64,000 bases of DNA. Origin: Takakia lepidozioides (Eukaryota > Streptophyta > Takakiopsida > Takakiales > Takakiaceae). Where the stretch lies: the NCBI GenBank assembly GCA_030704615.1, contig CM060731.1, positions 53,984,221-54,048,220 of the forward strand, given 5' to 3'. Below are positions 23,824 through 34,700 of the stretch, piece by piece (the first letter of the stretch is position 1; each line of letters opens with the position of its first letter). Position numbers and translations under genes: made by a program. The notes under the pieces are model-generated. The model was given only the letters and a program-made list of their open reading frames with translations, did not search any database and was not told the origin of the DNA.

Positions 23824-24066
23824 TTCTTTTTTCTTTTTTCTTTTTCTTAAAGAGAAACACCTGGGAGCGACAGATCACAAATCGGGCCCCCTTAATAGTG
23901 AGAGGAGAAAATAACCTCTTTCACGGTAACCTCTCCATGAAGGCATCCAAATGGGACACCGCCCAAAGGAAGGGAGAATAGCATACCACACCCATCAAGT
24001 AGCAGGATTTGATCCCAGAATCATCTGGGTGGCACTCATCCGACTGAGGTACTGACTGTTGGTGGG
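23824..24066 (-). mobile_element. tRNA-derived SINE, copy 1
   Basis: On the minus strand the head reads CCAACAGTCAGTACCTCAGTC (A-box-like TACCTCAGTCGGATGAGTG) and then GGGATCAAATCC (B-box-like). A unique body follows with 'ggcggtgtcccat' and 'gaggttattttctcctctca', and an A-rich tail (AAGAAAAAGAAAAAAG) ends at 23824. It is flanked by TTAAACT at 23817-23823 and 24067-24073, a target-site duplication. A second copy in the other orientation is at 28701-28936. SINEs are transcribed by Pol III from the internal boxes and moved by LINE proteins. Confidence 0.85.
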
Positions 24067-24386
24067 TTAAACTGAAGCGACAACTCTGCGATGCCTCGAT
24101 GATCCGCTTTCAAAAATGTAATTGGACCCAAAACATAAAGTGGCACTGGCGGTGGTTTCAATCTCGCTATCACCAGATTATGTTTCTCATCAGTGATTCA
24201 GATGTCGCCATGTCTACATCTTCCGACTTCACGACCGTGTGAACAGGCCAGAACTTACTTAGAAGGGTTCGGAGCGGCCATGTGTGCGTGGATCCAAAGT
24301 TGATGTGAAGGTAGCGTGCCTCACTGTCCACAGGGGGAGCTACGTACATATGTATGGAGGTGGGCCCGAGCAGATAGAATTGCAAC

Positions 24387-25199
24387 CAACGTCCGGGGAG
24401 AACCGGCAGCCAGTTACATGCTAGCCGACTGAATTCTAGAATTTCCGAATGAAATATGAAACCGAGGGAAATGGATCCGAGGGAAAAAATGGCCGAAGTG
24501 GAAATCAACCGGGTGCCCTACTTTTAGGAAGGATATTTGCCTTTCCATTTCATTACAGACAGGAAATCTGCTAGTTGGCAAGGCCTGGACGGATTCCGGC
24601 CCTTCTTATATTACAAAAAATGGAAATGGCCGTCGAAGTCCACCACATGGCAGAAATCCAACGTGCCAGGCCGGGTTACATCCAAGGAAGGGCGTTTAGG
24701 TGAAAAAATATTGAACTCAAAGAGGGCGGGCCGCGGGCAAACCCTACTAAGTCTGGACGTTGCTCTCGCAGCCCCAGCCCCACGCCTGCTTGCACTCGCT
24801 GCCTGCTATCACAGCTCACCTGTCCACGCGGGTTCAATTCTTGGCCTCCATGTGGTTTGAAGGCATTGACAGGTCCAACTTCTATAAAGATACAATGTTC
24901 TTCACTTGTTTGAATTGCTTAAAACTGGTTGTGATTATTTATTATTATTATTATTTACTTATTGTTGTGCATTTGACACTTGTGTTGTCAACCGGTTGAT
25001 ATTTATAAGGGCCGGATTTATAGCTGAACACAAAATAAATCATTAGGAATATTACCGGTTGTAAAGAAATTATCTCGGAAATTGACCGGGTATAGTTACC
25101 ACTAAGGGGCAGCAACCGACTGCCCAACCCACTTAGCCGATTGCTGCTGGGAATCAGCGGCTACTGGCTGGTTCAACTGAAATTATTTCCCGGACGCTG
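24387..25199 (+). mobile_element. hAT-like MITE, copy 1 (813 bp)
   Basis: The ends are CAACGTCCGGGGAGAACC and, inverted, CAGCGTCCGGGAAATAA. It is flanked by a perfect 8-bp duplication ATTGCAAC (24379-24386 and 25200-25207). An uninterrupted version of the target exists in the window at 57870-57925, which confirms both the ends and the duplication. The 8-bp duplication and CA...TG ends fit the hAT superfamily. Inside there is a (TTA)n microsatellite near 24940 and no transposase, so it depends on an element elsewhere. Confidence 0.93.
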
Positions 25200-25252
25200 A
25201 TTGCAACAACTGGAAGCACCAACGTGGCCTCGTTGTGCCCATGTCGGTATTA

Positions 25253-25364
25253 GGGAAGGGTCGTTCCCAAGGCCTTTCCTGTTTTGAGAGCACTGTCAAG
25301 GAGGGCGGAGCCGTAGTTCGGGGTGCTTGAAAATTCAGGAAGGGCCGCGGGAACGACCCTTCCC
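25253..25364. repeat. Foldback with 16-bp perfect arms
   Basis: GGGAAGGGTCGTTCCC at 25253-25268 is the exact reverse complement of GGGAACGACCCTTCCC at 25349-25364. It lies inside the roughly 240-bp segment that is present in repeat copy A but absent from copy B. It is therefore probably a small foldback element. Confidence 0.7.
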
Positions 25365-26113
25365 AAACGTGAAAAACTGGGAAATTTTTGAGGAGCTTCC
25401 TTGCCCCCGCAAATCGGGGGACCCTTCCGGCCAGGGAGGTTCCTTGAATTACAAAGAATTTTTTTCCCAGTGAAATTTTACGTGTGCCGCCACCGATACA
25501 AACACTGTACAAGATTTTTGGATACCATGTACGTAAACAGCGTTCCAGTCACAGTGCAAACTTATTGCACTGTCCACACTACACACGTCATTGACTGCAT
25601 AATACACATCATGACATAATGACCAAAACAACAGAATCATAATGATAATTAAACATAATCGACAACATAATAAAGGCACCCCCTTGAACTTCGAGATATG
25701 TACTTCCGAGCGTGGGAACTGGGATCTGGATTGTGTGAAAATGATTGATCTGCAGGGCCTCAAGTGCAGTGTTGATCGGAGACGTCAGTGTTGGTTGGGA
25801 TGCAAATGAATTTCGTCGTTGGATCTCTGAATGCTTACCACGCAAGTGGGTGGCAATCGACATTGTAGTTTTGAATTCTTCCACAACAGTACGGATTGTT
25901 GGAGGAGGGAACTGAGAGTAAAGGTCTTGTAATTCAGGTCGAAGCGTGGAGCTTACTACAGCATAGGTGACCCAAAGCTATCCAAAGCATATCGAAACAA
26001 GCTGAAAAGTCAGCCAAATCTCAATTACAAAGCTCATGGCAACGCAGACTAATATGTAACTTATTCTCTCCTGTTGTCAGGAACATCTACTGTATGTACA
26101 TATGTACTAAAGT

Positions 26114-28015
26114 CTAGTATTTGGGGATTTTTAGGAAGACGGTATGAGCTGGCCCATCGTAGGTCGTTCGGATGGTTTGGAGGCCATGCGGAATTTTGAA
26201 ACACTGTTGACCAGGGAAGGAGCTGTTGTACCAGAAGGCAGCGATGCAGGAGCAGTCTTTTAGGCAGAGTGCTTGACACTCACTTGGGGACACCGAAAAG
26301 CTTGGATAAGTAGGAATCAGCTCACCAAACCAATAGAAATCCTCCAAGAATGAGTAGCTATATCCGACTAACTCCACCACTGAGTTTCCATTGCACCCCT
26401 TCAACGGCCTCACTGGCATGCAACCTTGACTCAGATCCGAGGGTTTAGCGGGCTGAAAATGCGGTGGACAGCCAGTGCACTTATATGCGTTGCTTGAGAT
26501 TGATGGCGCACCACAAATACCATAAGGGCCACACGCGTTGGGTAGCTCGCATAAGGTTTTGACGGCTTGAAAATTGAGCTGCCACTGGCCTCCTGTATAC
26601 ACGTACGTTTTCAAGTTGCCATCAGACTCCAGCCTTGCATACTCGAGGAGATTGCTACCTGGGTTGAGGTTGTTACTTGTTGTCCGCCCAAATGAGTTAC
26701 CATCCTTGTCATATACACTAAGGCCATTGCTCAACTCTGCGTACCTCACTTGGTATGCTGTCCATGAATTCTGTATGACTCCAAACTCTGTCTGCAAGGT
26801 CCAGTAGCGGTCTGCCCCAAATGATTGATTGTAATCTGGGAATGGCATATTGTAGCTGTACAGCTTAGCGAAGTCTGCAAAGAGCGACAGATCATTTGAG
26901 TAGCTGTTCACCCTAGCAGAATAGATCCCTCCGGAAGAATAGGGCCAATCTTTGGCGGCAGCAAACATGATGCTGCCCACATAGAACTTCTGGCTACTAA
27001 GAAGCGTGTCGGATGGATGGTCAAAGCTCTGCCACACAGTTGTGGCCTGACTGAGAAGAACCAGGTCACCACTCTCCTGCAGCTCCATGACATTTACACT
27101 CTTTCCTTTCGTGTTGCTGCTCCAGATCACCGACTTGCTGTCTGACAGTACCAAATTTCCATCTTTACCCAGAGAGAGAGTGCATCTCTGTTCCAGCAGC
27201 AAACAACACCAGAATTGTTATGAACTCAAATGACCCGATTGCGTGAACATTGTCTAATGTCATTCAACTTGGTGGTCTAGTTGATTTCTAAGCTAAAGTA
27301 TTGTGTCAGACCTTAAACATCCTACGGACTCTTTCCCTCAAGCAACGCTATCGTGCCCAGAAGGCGCTGCACTAGAGAGAAATTTCTGTAACAGCAGCAC
27401 AACAAAATAGCCGCATGACGCAGATTCGATAAGTTCTATGTTCAAAGTATCTGAGTCTTCTTGCTATCCCTCCATTAACTCCCGTTCTCTAGCTGTACAT
27501 AGGAAATCAGTTGACGAGAGCTCTGCTGAGTCCTAGACTTCCGTTGAATTTGGAAGGGAGATCCGTATTCGCACTGTGAGCAAACAGCTGCGCCCATTTC
27601 AGCACTGATCCGTGTCTGCAGGATCCTCATCTTCACAGCCACACCTGGGAGAGCCGTTGCTTAGAACTGGGAAAATACAGACCAACGATGAATATTAAAC
27701 CACTTGCAGCATAATTACCCCATTGACGAAATGGCCGCTGCGAGCATAGAAGTTGGCCACCCACACCTGCAGCTCCGATGGTGCATGGTTCACTGTCAAC
27801 ACGCATGTAGGATTCCCCGCTGGTGCTGTGGGAAGCTCCAGCAAATTCAAGGAAAATGTGCCCTTGGCAGAAGTGAGGACAGTCACACTCTGCCTCCCCT
27901 TCCCACTTGTAGTCCATGATTGCCCAAGTGACGCTCCCTCGCCAGACTGCGACAAGAGCTGCAGAAGGGTGAAAACAAGGAAAACAAAAGCACCAGGAAT
28001 CAGTGAACTCGCCAT
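26114..28015 (-). CDS. Secreted bulb-type (G-type) lectin 1, no kinase
   Basis: There are two exons: 28015-27719 and 27187-26114. The donor is ggg|GTAATT and the acceptor ttctgctggaacAG-like (CAG|aga). Joined, they give 456 residues. The amino end is a signal peptide (MASSLIPGAFVFLVFTLLQL). A bulb-type mannose-binding lectin domain follows, with LGKDGNLVLSDSKSVIWSSN and VWQSFDHPSDTLL. Next is an S-locus-glycoprotein-like region with CGPYGICG, and a Cys-rich PAN/apple-like end (ECQALCLKDCSCIAAFW). The protein stops there, so there is no transmembrane helix or kinase. Members of this family bind mannose glycans outside the cell and are often linked to defence. It resembles the gene at 59652-61934, but the intron position differs. 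The frame is intact and it is likely functional. Confidence 0.9.
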
Positions 28016-28581
28016 GTTGTGTAACTACGGCAGTCTGAGTTCACGACTTCATGCCCCTCCGATTTCGAGTTTCATTGCTCTTCCATCTCCTTTTCTGCAT
28101 TTCCGATGTCGCACCAGACAGTTGACCAGCGCCGCAATGTCTGCACACACTTATGCTAACTCCACATTGTCAACGGAACATCATATCCCGTCGTTCTCAT
28201 CGTCATCCTCGGCCCGCCGTCCTGCAGGTGCTGCCAAAGGGCATTTCGAGCTCCAGCTGCACTGTTGACAGGTACTCATGCGCGAAACTTATCCGAAACG
28301 GACAAGGATAACTAAAATTGGGTCGGACTCCGCGTTGGGGTGTGCAGGGTGCATTGCCTTCACAGTGCACGAGTGAGTTGATAAGCACGCTCCCTGCTCA
28401 TTCTCTAGTCAAACTCATCGAGTAGACCTCGCAGTTGACTCTTAAGTCTCTTATTAGAGCCTTTCCTTGTGTATAGGGCTAGAGACTTTCCGTAGTGGGA
28501 ACTTGGCTGATCCGGCAGTGAAGTGCCGAGTATTTATTTTCTTTACAACAAAACACTTGGGCACAACTTAAGGAAATTTCT

Positions 28582-28646
28582 AGATTTTACGGCAATGCCA
28601 TGATGAGATTTTAAGATTTTACGGCAATGCCATGATGAGATTTTAA
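28582..28646. repeat. Direct 32-bp duplication
   Basis: AGATTTTACGGCAATGCCAT and the following bases occur twice head to tail (28582 and 28614) without visible difference. It is a very recent local duplication in non-coding DNA upstream of lectin 1. Confidence 0.85.
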
Positions 28647-28700
28647 GTAATTGGGCTGTGACTCCCTTCATGAACTTGCTCTATCTACTGTACCATTATG

Positions 28701-28936
28701 CACCAACAGTCAGTAGTTTAGATGGCACCGAGTGCCACCCAGATGATTTTGGGGTCAAATCTTGCTGCTGACGGGTGGTATATGGTTCCTGGGCGGTGTC
28801 CCACTCATTCGCCTTCATGGCGCATAAATGAAAGAGGTTATTTTCTCCTCTCACTACTAAGGGGCCAAATTTGTGAGCTGGCGCTCCCAGGTGTTTCCCT
28901 TTTTTCGAAAAAAAAAAACAAAAAAAAACAAAAAAA
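28701..28936 (+). mobile_element. tRNA-derived SINE, copy 2
   Basis: This is the same family as 23824-24066, in plus orientation. It has the head CACCAACAGTCAGTAG, the B-box-like GGGGTCAAATC, the body GGCGGTGTCCCACT and 'aagaggttattttctcctc', and an A-rich tail (28909-28936). It is flanked by ATTATG at 28695-28700 and 28937-28942. It has several differences from copy 1, so the two are independent insertions of a moderately old family. Confidence 0.85.
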
Positions 28937-29639
28937 ATTATGTGGGTTGTTAAGAGCCATGAGAACATTATGGTCAATCATCAAATGCAGTGATTGTTCA
29001 GCCAATTATTCTAGGATTTCTCAGAGCTAAGGAAAATATTTTCCTAGAGCTTCATGCCTTGAAACATGCATTTGGAGATTTGATATTTGGAGTTTGTTTG
29101 AGATTTTAGGCATTTTTTTAAAAGTTTCTGGAATTTTGGCAGTTTTTCCTAAATTTTCACTTAATTATTAGGCAGATTCATTTCTAATTATTTAGTGCCG
29201 GATCAGCCTTCCCATTGCGGTAGACCATGTCCTTTTTTTTTTCTTTGGAGAAACTGAAACCTTTAGCTCTCGACTTTTGAGTATGTACGTATGTACCAGT
29301 GTTGGTATGGATGTTACATAGTTTTATACAATTTGTTTCCGCAATATACTTGATAGACGTTTAATTAAAGTTGGCACCTAAATGGTACCAATATTGATAC
29401 CTGATACCAGTTGGACTTCCATTCTCTAGACAGAATACATATACTATTTTTTGATATTATCCAAAAAGCATACATAGACTTCAATCCCCGAATAATACAA
29501 TCAAGCAATCAGCTGGGAATCTATAGAGCATTTCAATAGTCATTGAATTAATTGTGATCTACCTTCTATTTGCACAGTGCTATCGATTACTCCCATGGAG
29601 TACATGGACATTGTCTAGTTTGATGTAAAAATGAGATTA

Positions 29640-31235
29640 ATATATGGCGAAATCTGAGAAGAGATATTACACATGGATGAAGCCTCTGCGTTTGAGGATA
29701 GTATGTCTCCTCACAACGTTTGTAGCTTTCAAAAGTCTATCTATGGACTTAGGCAAGCTTCTGGAGTGTGGAACAACCAACTGTTCTCATACTTCATCAC
29801 TTGACACCTAGTATAGGTGACCCTTGTGTCATTTCAGCAGTCAAGCACAACATCCGGGGAGAACTGGCAGCCAGTTACATGCTAGCCGACTGAATTCCAG
29901 AATTTCCGAATGAAATATGAAACCTCAGGAAATGGATCCGAGGGAAAAAATGGCCGAAGTGGAAATCAACCGGGTGCCCTACTTTTAGGAAGGATATTTG
30001 CCTTTCCATTTCATTACAGACAGGAAATCTGCCTTAGTTGGCAAGGCCTGGACGGATTCCGGCCCTTCTTATATTACAAAAAATGGAAATGGCCGTCGAA
30101 GTCCACCACATGGCAGAAATCCAACGTGCCACATCCAAGGAAGGGCGTTTAGGTGAAAAAATATTGAACTCAAAGAGGGCGGGCCCGCGGGCAAACCCTA
30201 CTAAGTCTGGACGTTGCTCTCGCAGCCCCAGCCCCACGCCTGCTTGCACTCGCTGCCTGCTATCACAGCTCACCTGTCCACGCGGGTTCAATTCTTGGCC
30301 TCCATGTGGTTTGAAGGCATTGACAGGTCCAACTTCTATAAGGATACAATGTTCTTCACTTGTTTGAATTGCTTAAAACTGGTTGTGATTATTTATTATT
30401 ATTATTATTTACTTATTGTTGTGCATTTGACACTTGTGTTGTCAACGGGTTGATATTTATAAGGGCCGGATTTATAGCTGAACACAAAATAAATCATTAG
30501 GAATATAATCGGTTGTAAAGAAATTATCTCGGAAATTGACCGGGTATAGTTACCACTAAGGGGCAGCAACCGACTGCCCAACCCACTTAGCCGATTGCTG
30601 CTGGGAATGAGCGGCTACTGGCTGGTTCAACTGAAATTATTTCCCGGACGCTGGTCAAGCACCTACATTGCTTCTTACACTTTTTGTGGACGATGACTTG
30701 CCTACCCTGTTAGTCTTCAATCATCCGACTCTTGTCTACATGGAGGATATTTTTGAGATCAAAACTAGGATACTAGCGTGTTATGTTCGTATGCTCATTA
30801 CACGTGATCAATGTCGTCACTTACTTTACATTGACCAATAACAATACATTGAACGTACTGTCAAGAAATTTGGTTATAGTGAGGACACCAACATTGTGGA
30901 AATGCCTCTTGATCCCAATGTTCACATTAGTTAGACTATTGTGTCTAATGATGAACCTGATATCCATATCCCATATCCTGCTATTCGGAGACCACGTTGA
31001 CTTTACTTGAGTATGATAATCAAAGTTGTACCAAACTTGCTCACAATCCTAACTTCCAAAACAAACCAAACATATCAATTGACATTAAGTTTCACATTGA
31101 GAAATTGTAGGAAGGCAAGATTCATATCTCAGACATATCTACTCATGACCAAACCGTTGATATGTTCACCAAATGATTACTTGCCGAGAAATTTTAACTT
31201 CTCCAAGGACTTTTGGAACTTACTGGAGTAACTTC
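29640..31235 (+). pseudogene. Ty1/copia pol remnant, split by a MITE
   Basis: Left of the MITE the frame shows VCSFQKSIYGLRQASGVWN, the copia reverse-transcriptase motif that follows the catalytic region. Right of it are a VDDD-like motif, 'LITRDQCRHLLYIDQ' and 'YIERTVKKFGYSEDTN' (about 30790-30900), then RNase H-terminal motifs 'IHISDISTHDQTVDMFTK' (about 31110-31175). Many stops and frame changes show it is dead. The hAT-like MITE at 29848-30653 lies inside with target duplication GTCAAGCA. Confidence 0.8.
29848..30653 (+). mobile_element. hAT-like MITE, copy 2 (806 bp)
   Basis: The ends are CAACATCCGGGGAGAAC and CCCGGACGCTG. The perfect 8-bp duplication GTCAAGCA lies at 29840-29847 and 30654-30661. 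Its body is nearly identical to copies 1 and 4, including the (TTA)n run. It sits inside copia remnants, so it is younger than they are. Confidence 0.93.
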
Positions 31236-32390
31236 CCGCGATCATTGAATGCGAGGTTTTGTTGATGCAGGAGGAGCATTTGCTGCAGTGCTCACTAGTT
31301 CGCCTAACTATATTTAGAACATTTTTGGAAAATGTGCCTAAAACCTGGAAAAACTCCTGAGAAGTGCCTAATTGCTAAAAAATTGCTCAAAAATCCAAAA
31401 TGTCCAAACATGTGGAAAAAATGCCTAAATTATTTTATTTAAAGTCCAAAAAATGGCAAAAATGCCTACAATTTAGATTTTCATGTCCATACAACTTCCA
31501 AATGGCCCTGCAACATCTCATCACCTACCTCATGTGAATCTTCTGATTCTAAGAGAAGGTTAAGGTCAGGAACATCATGATCCTCGATATGCATGTTTGC
31601 AAGACATCAGCTAATGCACCACACTTCCATCAAGGTAGACATCAGGAACATCCTCCATGGCAAGATCTCCTTCCACTTGGGTGTTTGGGTTTGAAAACAA
31701 AGAAAATGTAAAATTGGCTCTCATTGCCTCACCTTGAAAGACATCTTCAAATGCTCGTAAAATTCCACAAGTCTCCAACTTGACAAAATCATCTCCCTTT
31801 GGCTCTTCACCTCCACCCAAGACTCATACAACCAACATTATGTGTTTTTAAAATAAAATAACCTCAATCATAGTTTTGAGGGAGGTCAAAAACAATTATC
31901 CAGGGTAGACTGAAATACATGCCTAATATTTGGAAATTACCTAGTTGAGGTGCCTAAATAATAAAAACGAATCTGCCTAATAATATTCCATTTTTATTAA
32001 TTATTACGCACGGAAGTGCCTAATAAGCTAGGTAAGTACGGTATAGCCAGTCATTTTGTTAGCTCACCGATAAGTAATGTAAACTACTTATTTAAGAGTT
32101 CGTTACAAGTTAGTTTCTCATCATATAGTTAGTTCCTAGTTAATTTATGGAAGACAATAGGAATAATGTAAGAACTTAATGAACGCGTGTGATCTGATGG
32201 TACTTTTGACGGATTCCGGCAGCCTGGGCTCCTCCTGCGGGGCACCTGTCGAATCCTCGCCACCCCCTCTTACCTCGGTTACACTATTAAATACTTCCGA
32301 ATCCGAGTGGGCTGCAAGCTGTGGTGGCTACGGTGATGGTAAGGTGATAACGAGTTTGAGGGTTCGAGTTTGAGGGTTTGACTCTTGATG
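31236..32390. other. No recognised gene
   Basis: AT-rich sequence rich in the TGCCTA/TAGGCA motif. A 69-codon minus-strand frame (31820-31611, with FEDVFQGEAMRANFTFSLF) is not recognised. A short GC-rich stretch at 32200-32300 has no convincing frame. Confidence 0.5.
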
Positions 32391-32394
32391 GGCG

Positions 32395-32640
32395 GCTCCT
32401 GTAGTGTAACCCCGGTCAATGTAACCCTTCATTGGAGTAACCCTATGTAACCCCGGTTTCTCGTGTAACTCTAGTAGTTAGTCCATTTTATACTTCGCCA
32501 AATTTGGACTTGGTCAAATTTCGAGACCAAGTGTGAGTTACACTGAGTGGAGTTACACATCTCGTAGTGTAACCTAATGTAACCCCAAGTGGAGTTACAC
32601 ACTTAGTCGTGTAACCCTGACTGGACTTGACACTCCTTCA
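32395..32640. repeat. Cluster of GTGTAAC / GTTACAC words
   Basis: In about 245 bp the word GTGTAAC, TGTAACCC or its inverse GTTACAC occurs roughly ten times in both orientations ('agtgtaaccccgg', 'ggagttacacatc', 'ggagttacacactt', 'cgtgtaaccctg'). Such a two-orientation cluster can form hairpins or act as a protein-binding array. It is not assigned to a known element. Confidence 0.6.
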
Positions 32641-32644
32641 GTTC

Positions 32645-34420
32645 CATGTCACTCGCAAGAGAGGGTGGGGAAGATTTGACATGCTGGAAGCCGGCGTACC
32701 ATCCTGTCATAGGTTGCACATGTGCATTAACCCTTAAGTGTCAAAACTCATTTTCACCCTCTCATGGAAAAACATGACCCTGGCCCACAATTTTTTTTAT
32801 CTTGAAAATCTCTGTGTCCCTGTAAAACTGACCTTTGGAATTACTTCCCACCTACCCCACCTCCTACCACAAAAAGTTTCACCAAAATCCAACTGCCAGA
32901 TCTGAAGATTATAAAGTGCAGAGTAGGGACAAAATAAATCTCCACTAAGAACTAGGTGCCAAAAAAAGCAGTTTTTTGCTCGTATTTGGGCAGTTTTAAT
33001 TTTTCGAGTCTCAAGAATGTTGTTCCATACCTGATAACACACATCATCATAAATTTTCAGTTTGTTCTGAAATGTTCTCAAGTGAGCTCCTTTGTAGTGA
33101 CAAATTGGGGGGTCAAAATATGCCATTTTCTTTGGGAGGCCAAAATCTCTTATGCAAAAAAATTCAACCGGTCAATCCCTAATCCCTCCCCTTGAAATGT
33201 CATGGGCTTCCATATGAAGTCCCCGAAAAACTTTGAGACCAATCAGCCAATGCACCGCATCCTTAGGTTCCCTGCCCAAGACTTCAAATGGCACACCTAT
33301 GTTATAGCCTGCAGGCCTAGGATATTTGGAGCCGTAGCCCAGAAGGGCACGGGGTTTGGGAGCTCCTCTGGCTTACCCGGCCCTGTTTTCATGGGGGGGC
33401 ACTCCACCCCCAACCCTATCAAACCCCTTGCCTAGGTTTGGCCCACCCCTCATGGGAGATTTTCTCGAGCCGCGAGCTTTGCCGCCATAGCAGCTGCACT
33501 CCCTCCAGTCCGCCCTGCTATGAGCCCATCGTGTTGGCCGGAGCTGCTATCTCCGTCGATCTCAGGTTAGGGTGCAGGCCTGGGAATACCCAGACCTGCG
33601 CAGGCAGCCTTACCCGCCGGGCAATCAGTGGGTTTGGGGAAGCGTGCCGCCCATCCCTTTTTGGGGCCTAACCTGACCGCAGTTGCCATGTCAGCAACTT
33701 GGGCAGGTTAGGGTTGCCAAAATGGCCTCAAAAGCTGAGTTGGCCCCCTTCCAATTGGTCGAGATCCTTACCCCTTCCGGCATCGACCAATAGGCCAATG
33801 CCGTATGAAGGGGGACCCGATTATCTCTCGATTGAGCCCAAAAAAGGGCCAATCAGCCTTAATCAGCCTTAACCACAGGAAGTTATGGCTGGTTAAAGAA
33901 ACCTAACCAACCCAAAACGGGTCGGTTTGACACTTATGGGTTAAGATTCCTATTATCTTCCTTAGTTTATTTATGATACATATAGCCCACTCTTGGCATA
34001 ATTGTCGAGCTCTCTCTTCACGTTTTGAATATGAATAAGGTAAGTTGGCAACAGGCGTCTATGACGGAACACCCCATTAACGCTTCTGTTAGTACCTATG
34101 ACCATGCAGTGCTGGTCCCAAGACTGTCCATTTTTGTCACTTGGCAAAACAATCATTTGATATAACCCCCCAAAAAGTGTGATCGGTCATAGGGCTCTTG
34201 GTGTATACAAGCATTCTGATTGGTTCGACTTTGAAACCCTACAACTTTGTGTAGGATTCATGAAATCAAATAGTTCCAAGTTTGTAGGTTGCCCCATATG
34301 TGGGACACCTTATGAAATTTACCTGAGGTAAAAATGACAAAAATTCACAGTTAGATTTTTCACCATCGTTATTTGAATGGTTATAGGCCAACATACCCTA
34401 GTTGCGCGTAGATCCCTGTT
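32645..34420. other. No recognised gene; GC-rich block at 33.3-33.9 kb
   Basis: 33300-33750 is GC-rich and contains inverted words such as CCTAACCTGACC (33667) and GGGCAGGTTAGG (33700), which can form an imperfect stem. 33860-33880 holds the duplication 'aatcagccttaatcagcc'. Remaining frames are short and unrecognised. Confidence 0.5.
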
Positions 34421-34439
34421 GCACATGTATGCAGTGAGA

Positions 34440-34700
34440 AGACGATGGACGGCCTAACAAAAGGAGCATAATAAGTTTTATCGTAGTCAATCTCATGGTA
34501 TTGAGGGAAGCCTTTAGCCACCACTAGTCGAGCTTTGAACCAGTCAATTGTGCCATCAATTGAGCTTAATATAAACTCGTTTACATTTGATAGTATGTCG
34601 TCCTTGCCGGTAGATCAACCAATCGCCAAGTTTCACTCTTTTGAAGTGATTCAAACTCTTGAGCCACAACCTATTTGCAGTCCGTGCTATGTTTGGATTG
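34440..34700 (-). pseudogene. Ty1/copia reverse-transcriptase remnant
   Basis: Minus-strand frames carry EFESLQKSETWRLVDLP (about 34640-34690) and SIDGTIDWFKARLVVAKGF with IDYDKTYYAP (34480-34560). This is the conserved start of the copia RT region (W.LVDLP ... G.I.R.KARLVAKG..Q..GIDY..T). Frame changes and stops are present, and no LTRs were found. Confidence 0.75.

Larger units (their letters stand above)
24135..25925 (+). repeat. Dispersed repeat R, copy A (with two nested insertions)
   Basis: Parts of this stretch match 57720-58290. The phrase 'tgatgtgaaggtagcgtgcctcac' (24301) corresponds to 57760, and 25570-25925 corresponds to 57955-58290 at high similarity ('acaacataataaaggcacc', 'gcaagtgggtggcaatcga'). 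24135-24210 also resembles 38035-38107, directly left of the giant element. Copy A contains a hAT-like MITE (24387-25199) and an extra foldback segment (about 25248-25485). Its central part is inverted relative to copy B. I recognise no coding sequence in it. Confidence 0.75.
29090..32030. repeat. Inverted-repeat pair with TAGGCA/TGCCTA motifs
   Basis: 29100-29205 contains 'ttattaggcagattca' and 'ttatttagtgcc'. 31905-32025 contains the reverse complement pattern ('aataataaaaacgaatctgcctaataat'). The motif TGCCTA is also dense at 31330-31470. Two inverted subterminal clusters of a short motif are typical of hAT-like elements, so this may be an old DNA transposon of about 2.9 kb into which copia and a MITE inserted. 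Exact ends and target duplication were not identified. Confidence 0.4.

Noticed and set aside
24760-24999. Repeated 79-codon frame seen in three MITE copies (also 30214-30453 and 58730-58969)
   Set aside because: Conserved only because the MITE copies are young. It includes the (TTA)n run as a poly-Tyr stretch and has no transposase motif.
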